A DNA stretch of 32,500 nucleotides. It comes from Chrysomallon squamiferum (Eukaryota; Mollusca; Gastropoda; Neomphalida; Peltospiridae). The translations under genes and the position numbers were made by a program. The stretch spans positions 26,275,744 to 26,308,243 of the forward strand of contig CM022670.1 of the NCBI GenBank assembly GCA_012295275.1. The letters run 5' to 3'. The notes under the pieces were generated by a model. It did not search any database. It had not been told where the DNA came from and saw only the letters and a list, made by a program, of their open reading frames with translations. The stretch's first letter is position 1, and each line of letters opens with the position of its first letter. This document shows, in pieces, positions 25,793 to 32,500 of this stretch.

Positions 25793-27412
25793 AGTCTCAA
25801 TAACGGGAGACTCAATAAAGAATAATTTATTTATATAGTCGTTATTAAACATCGTGTTCTTAACATGAAAATATTTTCACTTCCTTTGAAAGATTTTTGT
25901 TTTGCTTCCTGCGAGGGCGGGTGCATAACGAAAGACTGATGATAATTTTCGAACGTTGTACACAAGTATTATTATTTTCACTAAACATTTATACAAATGT
26001 ATTGCTATCGCTGCCGTTGTTGTTACTTTACAGATGTTGTTGTCGCTTCCGTCTCTTTGTCAGTCTGACATGAATATATTTATCGGAAAACTGATGACAC
26101 AAGCGATCGTCATACGTGAAGGGCTGTTTACTACATAATCTGTACTTTTCACGAGTTCTTCATTAGTTTCAGACAGACTGTTATTATTAACTTTGACAGA
26201 TTCAACCGTGTCTAGTTACAACCTTATTGACTGAAAATCAGTAATTAAAGTCAGGTAAACCAAAAATAGGTCCTATTCAGGAAGCACGGTATTTACTAAT
26301 TATCAGTATACCTACCTATTTATCTACCTATAAATTACGAGCTTCTGTCTGTCTGTCAGACAGTCTATTTATATCATCTACACTGTTTCTGTTGTATTAT
26401 GTGCTGATTATGTATTTGTATGTATGTATTTCTTTTTCTTTCCCTCTCCCCACTTTGGAATCTCTTCAAGGAATACCACCAACCTTAAAGTTTAATCCGG
26501 CACCTTTGATAATATCTACGTTTAAATTAATTACATAAAATGTTTTGCTTATTTGAAGTTTAAATATTTGAATATATAATTCTGTCAATTTGTACTGATT
26601 TTTTTGTTTATGTCTCATTTTACATTTTCATAAATAATAATAAGAAACAAAATTAAAAATAAAAAGGAAAAGGAAAAGAAAAGAAAAAAAGAAAATACAT
26701 TTTAAAAACATGTTTTTTATCTACATATTCAAAAAAAAAAAACACACCCCCCAAAAAAAAATACATTGAGGGGTATTAATTTTCGTTTCGTTTTACTATT
26801 CTAGTTTCCTTTTTAAAGACAAAAATCACCGAAGCATGAAAGTCAGTTTTTCTGTAATTATTGTAAACATGACGAAAGCGAAAAAAAAAAAAAACAAGAA
26901 TGAAAAAAAAAAAAAAAATCGGTCGTCTGCTTCTCATTATCATCAATTTTTTCTGTAATTCCTTGCCAAGCAACTTCGCATTTGTAACGTAAATGTCGAT
27001 AACTCGAACAGTACCTCTATATTTACTGTCCGAGGTGTCTGTCTGTGTGTGTCTGCGTTAATCTTGACGTGAAATCTCCTCACTCGCTTAATTCAAAAAG
27101 TGTAAAAAAAAAAAAAAAAAAAATGATAACAGAATGTTATATAATTTGAAGTGTAGAGAAAATATTTTTCTAATGCAGCCTGGCTGAGTCGTGTGTTTTA
27201 TCTTTGACATCGATATTAATTGAAACTGCTGAATTTTCAAAACGTTCGACGTATAATTTACCGTATCCTTGAAACTTAAGTAGATTTCCTCGTCGTTGTT
27301 TACGACTGACATTAATTAAAATATTTAACAAATGTTTGTATGACAAACGAGACACATGCCAAGCATAAATCAATACTTATAATAATAATAAAAATAATAA
27401 ATAAAAATCCCA

Positions 27413-27413
<1 letters not shown>
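25793..27413. other. Non-coding stretch with poly-A runs
   Basis: AT-rich, with A tracts near 26731, 26881, 26903 and 27104. No gene recognised. Confidence 0.45.

Positions 27414-27471
<58 letters not shown>
27414..27471 (+). repeat. (CA)n microsatellite
   Basis: About 58 bases of CA, preceded by AAT/AAAT units and followed by an A-rich block. A25 lies at 27602-27626. Confidence 0.96.
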
Positions 27472-27473
<2 letters not shown>

Positions 27474-27626
27474 CCAAAAAAAAACAAAAAAACAAAAAAA
27501 CAACCACACAGCAAAGAAACAAAGAAGGAAAAAAAAAAGATAATGGTACAACTGTATGTTTGGAAATAAAATACAAACAAAAATAATTTAAACTCCCACC
27601 AGAAAAAAAAAAAAAAAAAAAAAAAA

Positions 27627-28664
27627 GAGAGAGAGAAAAAAGAAAAGAAAGATTATGAACAAACAATGCAAAAAACAAATAAATAATATATCAGAAACCT
27701 AATAACTATTAATAAGAAGTTGTGCCGATGTTTTTTGTTTGGTTTTTCTACGAATTGTTTTAATACAAATTGTCCATTCAGATAGGATTTCCAAAGGGAC
27801 ATACATCATCTGAATTGTACTGTGGATCGTTTTGCAGCAACATACGCAAGTTTCTCTCGTTTGAAAACCATGTTCCAAGTAAATTCATAAAAAGCGCGTA
27901 TCAATGTTTAATAAATTATTTATATAACATATAATTTATTATTATTATTTTTATTTTTTAATGTTGAATAAAAATACGATTTATTTATGTTATCTCTTAT
28001 ATGTTCATTAATATACAAAAGCATTTGCCAAGAAATAAATATTATTACAAAGAAGTTGTCGCGTGGTTAGCAGAATAAAAACGATTTATTCACAGTGTTA
28101 GGAGAAGTTAATTAACATCACTGTGTGCGGCGAGTCAGATCATTAGGGATTCAAGAGTTATTTCCCTTATATATATATATATATCGGCGCAGGTTGTGTC
28201 TTGAGTTGTGTATGAAAAAAATATTAATTTAATATAATTTTATATTATTATATAATAAATGTAGATTATAATAATATTATGCTCTACGTAAACATTCTTG
28301 TCAAATTATGATTATTATTATTTTTTTTTTTTTTTTTTTTTTTTTTACAGGTTTATTTTGGCAATTCCTGCTAATCGGGCAAACAAATATCTTTCTTTAT
28401 TTTTTATTTCTTTTTTTTTGTTCCAATCGTTCGGAAAATCAAAACTGTTATTCATTTTAATCTTCTCACGTAAAATATTATGTTTATCCTCTCCATCGAT
28501 CTTTGTTTATTTTAGTTAAAACCAAGCACAACGTTGTAGTACAAATTCTTTATTTTCAAGACATAATAACTATAATTAAAAATATTTTTGATATGGTTAT
28601 GTACTAACACAGTTTATATTTAAAATTAATAAATGACATACTCTTCACTATGCAACAACATAAT
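27627..28664. other. Non-coding stretch
   Basis: AT-rich with a TA run (about 28160-28184) and T26 (28321-28346). Confidence 0.45.
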
Positions 28665-28712
28665 TATATATATATATATATATACACACATATATATACA
28701 CACACACACACA
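28665..28712 (+). repeat. (TA)n and (CA)n microsatellite
   Basis: Alternating TA and CA runs. Confidence 0.88.
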
Positions 28713-28942
28713 TATTGGTATTTGTATCAGTATTTAATTACATACGTGATAGTATCAAATATTATCTACATGTTATATATCAGTATTTATATATAATGTA
28801 ATAAACATTTTTTGCTGTTTTAATTCACAGCTCTGACACACTCTATATAGTAATATTAAATTTATAATTTAAAACCTGTATTATTAGCATTTTGAAATTC
28901 TGAGTCGGTATTTGTCGGTAGCAATGTAAGGTAGAGAGGGTG

Positions 28943-29065
<123 letters not shown>

Positions 29066-29272
29066 ATGATATTGTATGTCAGAAACAATGGTTAGAGAAT
29101 ATTAGAGTCAGAAAACAAAGAATAAAATATATAATTATTGCAAATGTATGAATAAAATGCTACATTATTATTTTTAAACTGGACTATGCAATGAGAGAGT
29201 CACATACATCCGCTGTGAACATACGGGCAGTCTGTAAGGCACATTGAAAATGAGTATGATTATTACTGAAGG

Positions 29273-29582
29273 TCATAAAACATCGCAACTTTTCTTCTTG
29301 AAATGAATCACGCATCCTATTAGAATAATGGTGAACACAAAGAAACAAATGGTTAGTGCTATGAACACCCAGGCAACGGTTCCAACCAGCGGCTCGGTAT
29401 TGTGCCGCCCGAATTCTATGCTTGGTAAAAGTGAGTTCCAGAAGTTCACTTGCTTCGCGCGGAGTCTGGATCCTATACTTACAGTGGCGTTGCCGTCGTG
29501 TCCAGAGATTCTCACATACAGCTGATCTTTGGCTGCAAATCTCGGAACTGTCTTGGATTGGAACGATGAAAACAATGGTTTG
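29273..29582 (-). CDS. Gene A last coding exon (C-terminal helix, transmembrane anchor, stop)
   Basis: The acceptor is tatttgtag, entering in phase 2; 310 bases ending in TGA. It encodes the final strand (QLYVRI), RLRAKQVNFWN, LLPSIEF, a stalk of about a dozen residues, and a hydrophobic helix (WVFIALTICFFVFTIILIGC). The tail has three lysines and ends CDVL. The lysines just after the helix fit a type I topology with a short cytoplasmic end. Cys291 beside the membrane could be acylated (inference). Confidence 0.9.
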
Positions 29583-31577
29583 CTACAAATACAGAAAGCT
29601 CTTTTTAAAGTCATCTAGTCTATAATAGTTTGAATCTATAACACGTACGGGCATCTTCAGTTGTATTTGATTTATCTCCCTTGCCTACATTTACTTTGGT
29701 AATTAATCATTGTTACCACTATCTCCGAGATTTTACGATTCAGGAATTAAAATTAGCTAATATTTTAATAATTAAATTAAAGTTTTATTCAAACTAAATA
29801 TCACCAAAGTCATATACATTTTTTTCTTTTCTTTTTATTTAATAAACGTCTGTGTATTTTTAATCGGTTAATACTTTTTAATAATAATTACATCAGTCTT
29901 ATTTTCCTTATTTGTACTTCTGTGTCTCTTGCTATATTATTAAAACATTACTGAAATCATTTTTAATAATCATTCTTTATTATTTAGAATGTTTCTTACG
30001 TATTTTTTACCCTATATATTTTAGATAATAAACTGTGTCCGTATGTTACGTGTAGTAAACAAAAAATATTGAAATAATGTTAAGTTTCCTAAGTTACTTT
30101 AATAATTTCTCAATGTTTCGTTAGTAATAGCTTCTTTACAACTTATTAAGAATGTTTGTTTACGTATATACTGTAATAGATGTATTGCTTTTGGATATTT
30201 AAATGCAAGAAATCTGTGTGTCTCTCCTTAAATATTTACCCGAATTTAACGAAGTTGCTCCACATGTCTATGAAGGTTTTGCTCACTTGACGGTCCTCGT
30301 CGGTGTAGTTGTACAGAGGGTGGCCGGAGAAGGGACAACCAAACAAGTAGAACTGATCTCGACCATGTGGAACACCTGGAAACGTGTTAAACATAAAGAA
30401 ACAGGAAAAACTAGCGAAAACAAAAAGAGGAAAAAAGCATATAAAGAGAAATAGAGAGGTATTCTTGTAAAATAATAAAATAAACATAAAAAAAAACAAA
30501 AGACGATACAAAAAGAGATATAAAAAAAAGAGAAAAAAAACGAAAAAATTTCAGCAGATAATAATAGATTTGATAATGATAATAATAAAATAAGTAAATG
30601 AACAAAAAATAAATAATAGTAAGTTATAATTTTAAATTTAAATAACTAAATCGTGAGAATATTAAAAAAAAAGAGAAGAAAAACAACAACAAATAAAACA
30701 ACATAATATATATAAAATAATTGCTTTCCATCATCTGAAAGCCTTTGAATACTAACAATTAACAATAAATACATTTGATTTATGTTCCTTTTTCTCAATA
30801 TAACCACGTTTTTCACACCAAAACCACGTTCTCTTATCGTTTTACCTAACCAAGATGGCGGCGGAGACAACGGCGAATGATACTCGAAATTGTAGAAGTA
30901 GATTTCCTTGTTCCGGTTAGCTATCCGAGTAGCAACATCTATAGCCGGAGCCACAAACGTTGAGTCTCCAACAAACTAAAATAAGATCGAACCAACATTT
31001 TAAATATTAATGACTACAGCTGAAATAAAAAAAAAAAAAAAATTCTTTCTTTCTTTTTATTTTCTTTTATTTCATTACGTTTTTCTTTCTTTCTTTCTTT
31101 TTATTTTATTACTTTTTTTCTTTCCTTCTTTCTTTTCTTTATTACTTTTTCTTTGTTTGTTTGTTTTTATTACTTTTTTTCATTCTTTCTTTATTTTTGT
31201 TTTATTACTTTTCTTTTTCAATTTTAATTCCGTTCTTATATTTTTTTATTCAATCTGTTTGGGTTTTTTTTTTTCTTTATTTAAGTTCCGCTATTTATTT
31301 TAAATCTACAATTATATGGCCGCATGCATTGTCTTTTTGTAACGGACCAGATTAGAAATAAACGACGAAAGCCGCAAATTCCATTAAATAAATTATTTGT
31401 TTTCTTCATTTTCTGATCCGCAGTATGGGCCATACGTAACGAACTTCCCAAAGTCAGGATATCACATACCACGCTGTTTATGTTGTGACAAATTATACTT
31501 ACTCTAGAAAGACTGATGATGTTGGCAGTTTCGTTTCCTGGGTCTGACCATGGAGTATATTCATGTACAACCACTTC

Positions 31578-31628
<51 letters not shown>

Positions 31629-32443
31629 TGCAACAACAAAAACAACAAAAACAAAAACAACAACAACAACAACAACAACAACAATAATAATAATAAAGAT
31701 GATGTTGGGATGATAATGATTTTGCTAATATTTATATATATATATATGTCAATAGGTATTAATGTATGTGTGTTTCTGTCTGTGTGCGTGTGTGCGTGCA
31801 TTTGTGCGTCGTATATATCTGTGTGTGTATAGTATATATGTAAGTATTATATGGCTTACCTATTAGTTCCCGACTATGTTTCGATTCTGTTACTAATGGA
31901 GTCAACGTTCTTGCAAACATTGGAGTTAGTTTCGTAAAATGCAGTTCATTGACAACAACTTCAGCTGAAATATAATCTATTACAATATACATGCAAAACG
32001 AAATACCGAAACGATGGTGCACACAATAATAGTGATTATATGCTATTAGCAATGGTAACGCCAGTAGTAGTAGCTGCAATAGTGAGAGTCATGATAGTAC
32101 TTACACTATTATTGGTAGTAGTAGTAGTAATCGTTGTGGTGTTAGTTACAGAAGCGAAAATAACGAAAATAAGCCTAATAAAATGACTATTAAGAAGTAC
32201 TAAAAATATTAAAAAATATTAGAATACGAAGGAGTTTATCAATTATTCTTATAAAAAGAAATTGTCTGAAACTTCGGAGATAGTGCTAGAAGTAATCATG
32301 AAGGTGAATACCTGTGAGAGATCCCTCGTTTCGAGTGAGGCCAGTCATGTAGGCGTCTCCATTCAGACTGGCGTGGGTGATGAGGTTCTCAGGTGTGTCG
32401 TGTAAAAACATTTCATCAATAACAGGCGCATAATTGAACATTC
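29273..32443 (-). CDS. Gene A: membrane-anchored cholinesterase/carboxylesterase-like protein, 3' part (six exons, partial)
   Basis: Six minus-strand exons (32443-32312, 31964-31860, 31576-31503, 30975-30846, 30375-30240, 29582-29273) have AG/GT borders, and their phases join without a stop into 294 residues. Seen in order: the strand and loop carrying RNEGS (Glu39 of this fragment), an EYTPW segment (84-88), a VGD motif (105-107), WLGVPHG with His150, YLFG (156-159), an MWSNF helix (184-188), an RLRA...FWN C-terminal helix (231-241), a hydrophobic helix about 257-284, and a tail of about ten residues. In this alpha/beta-hydrolase family the Glu and His complete the Ser-Glu-His triad, so catalysis is possible; the serine region lies beyond the window. 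NxT sequons are at 93, 169 and 223. Neuroligins usually have a longer stalk and tail, so I call this cholinesterase-like rather than neuroligin. A substrate cannot be told. The next gene on this strand is a relative (gene B). Confidence 0.9.
29583..30239 (-). other. Gene A last intron
   Basis: It runs from donor GG|gtaaat to acceptor tatttgtag. It is very AT-rich, with no large repeat. Confidence 0.85.
30240..30375 (-). CDS. Gene A exon e (catalytic-His segment)
   Basis: Acceptor acgtttccag, donor TTCGG|gtaaat; 136 bases, phase 1 in and phase 2 out. It encodes GVPHGRDQFYLFG with the triad histidine, an NYT sequon, and TFIDMWSNFVKFG. These match the cholinesterase G..HG.e..f.fG motif and the following .W.nFak.G helix. 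Confidence 0.92.
30846..30975 (-). CDS. Gene A exon d (VGD segment)
   Basis: Acceptor cttattttag, donor GGTTAG|gtaaaa; 130 bases, phase 0 in and phase 1 out. It encodes FVGDSTFVAPAIDVATRIA and then YFYNFEYHS...PSWL. This matches the family's fVGD....P......a and Y.Y.F.h......W segments. The position that is normally a disulfide cysteine after VGD is an alanine. Confidence 0.88.
30976..31502 (-). repeat. Gene A intron with pyrimidine-rich (TTTC/TTTTA)n block
   Basis: From 31026 an A16 run is followed by about 240 bases of nearly pure T and C on the plus strand (to about 31280). Confidence 0.85.
31503..31576 (-). CDS. Gene A exon c (EYTPW segment)
   Basis: It is 74 bases, phase 1 in and phase 0 out, with donor TCTAGA|gtaagt. 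It encodes EVVVHEYTPWSDPGNETA and onward, corresponding to the cholinesterase Y-T/D-W segment, and carries an NET glycosylation sequon. The acceptor (ttattattatag) is the end of a long TTA microsatellite, so there is almost no ordinary pyrimidine tract. Confidence 0.83.
31578..31697 (+). repeat. (AAT)n and (AAC)n microsatellite at a gene A splice acceptor
   Basis: AAT 31578-31627 then AAC-rich triplets to 31697. On the minus strand the TTA side ends in the acceptor AG of exon 31576-31503. Confidence 0.95.
31860..31964 (-). CDS. Gene A exon b
   Basis: The acceptor is tatttcag and the donor CTAATAG|gtaagcc. It is 105 bases, phase 1 to phase 1, encoding a variable helical segment (EVVVNELHFTKLTP onward). 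It lies where esterases have a poorly conserved helix between the Glu loop and the EYT motif. Support comes mainly from the clean splice sites and the phase match with both neighbours. Confidence 0.8.
32312..32443 (-). CDS. Gene A exon a (catalytic-Glu segment)
   Basis: The acceptor reads ttgttgcag and the donor CACAG|gtattc. The exon is 132 bases, entering with two bases of a split codon and leaving in phase 1. It encodes MFNYAPVIDEMFL and later GLTRNEGS, matching the family pattern PVIDG.FL followed by G.nkdEGs. The glutamate of RNEGS sits where the triad acid is in cholinesterases. The previous exon must lie beyond 32500. Confidence 0.88.
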
Positions 32444-32465
32444 CTGCAACAAACTTGAGACGAAG

Positions 32466-32467
<2 letters not shown>

Positions 32468-32500
<33 letters not shown>
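32468..32500 (+). repeat. (TTA)n microsatellite, cut by window edge
   Basis: Pure TTA to the last base of the window. It lies in the gene A intron before exon 32443-32312. Confidence 0.93.

Noticed and set aside
28298-28519. Plus-strand open frame and T26-ACAG acceptor-like site
   Set aside because: The pyrimidine tract is a homopolymer, likely the complement of a poly-A tail, and the following frame has no recognisable content.
29328-29625. Plus-strand open frames across the last gene A exon
   Set aside because: Shadows of the minus-strand coding exon, which has clear family motifs.

Overview
The window looks like animal nuclear DNA. It is AT-rich, has spliced coding exons with GT-AG introns, and is saturated with long, nearly pure microsatellites (CT/GA, GT/CA, AT, AAT, TATG, TTTC, poly-A). 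There are no operons, ribosome-binding sites or compact prokaryotic genes. The repeat style and large non-coding spans would suit a mollusc or another lophotrochozoan, but that is a weak inference.

The only well-supported genes are two members of the cholinesterase/carboxylesterase (alpha/beta-hydrolase) family, both on the minus strand and arranged head to tail. Gene A occupies the right end. Six spliced exons between 32443 and 29273 join in phase into the last 294 residues of a cholinesterase-like protein. This part has the family's glutamate and histidine motifs, a short stalk, one transmembrane helix and a very short cytoplasmic tail. The front half, including the serine nucleophile, lies beyond position 32500. 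Gene B begins about 8.3 kb further along the same strand. Its first coding exon (20961 to 20737) encodes a signal peptide and the family's N-terminal GIPYA-type motif, then ends at a splice donor. No second exon could be recognised in the remaining 20.7 kb, so this span is either a giant first intron or gene B is a fragment.

Layout. Positions 1-20736 are presumed intron 1 of gene B (or non-coding DNA). They hold dozens of simple repeats, a diverged 50-bp minisatellite (3006-3490), a foldback element (16791-16931) and one patch that looks like decayed coding sequence (13784-14223). Positions 20737-20961 are gene B exon 1. Positions 20962-29272 are the intergenic space, with a GC-box segment, a TATA-like box, a large CT...GA inverted pair and a 400-bp trinucleotide domain. 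Positions 29273-32443 are the 3' half of gene A.

I found no tRNA, rRNA, CRISPR array, intact transposase or reverse transcriptase. I saw no clear new multi-gene system. The best points for follow-up are the tandem pair of membrane/secreted esterase-like genes, the splice acceptor built out of a microsatellite, the minisatellite and the foldback element.
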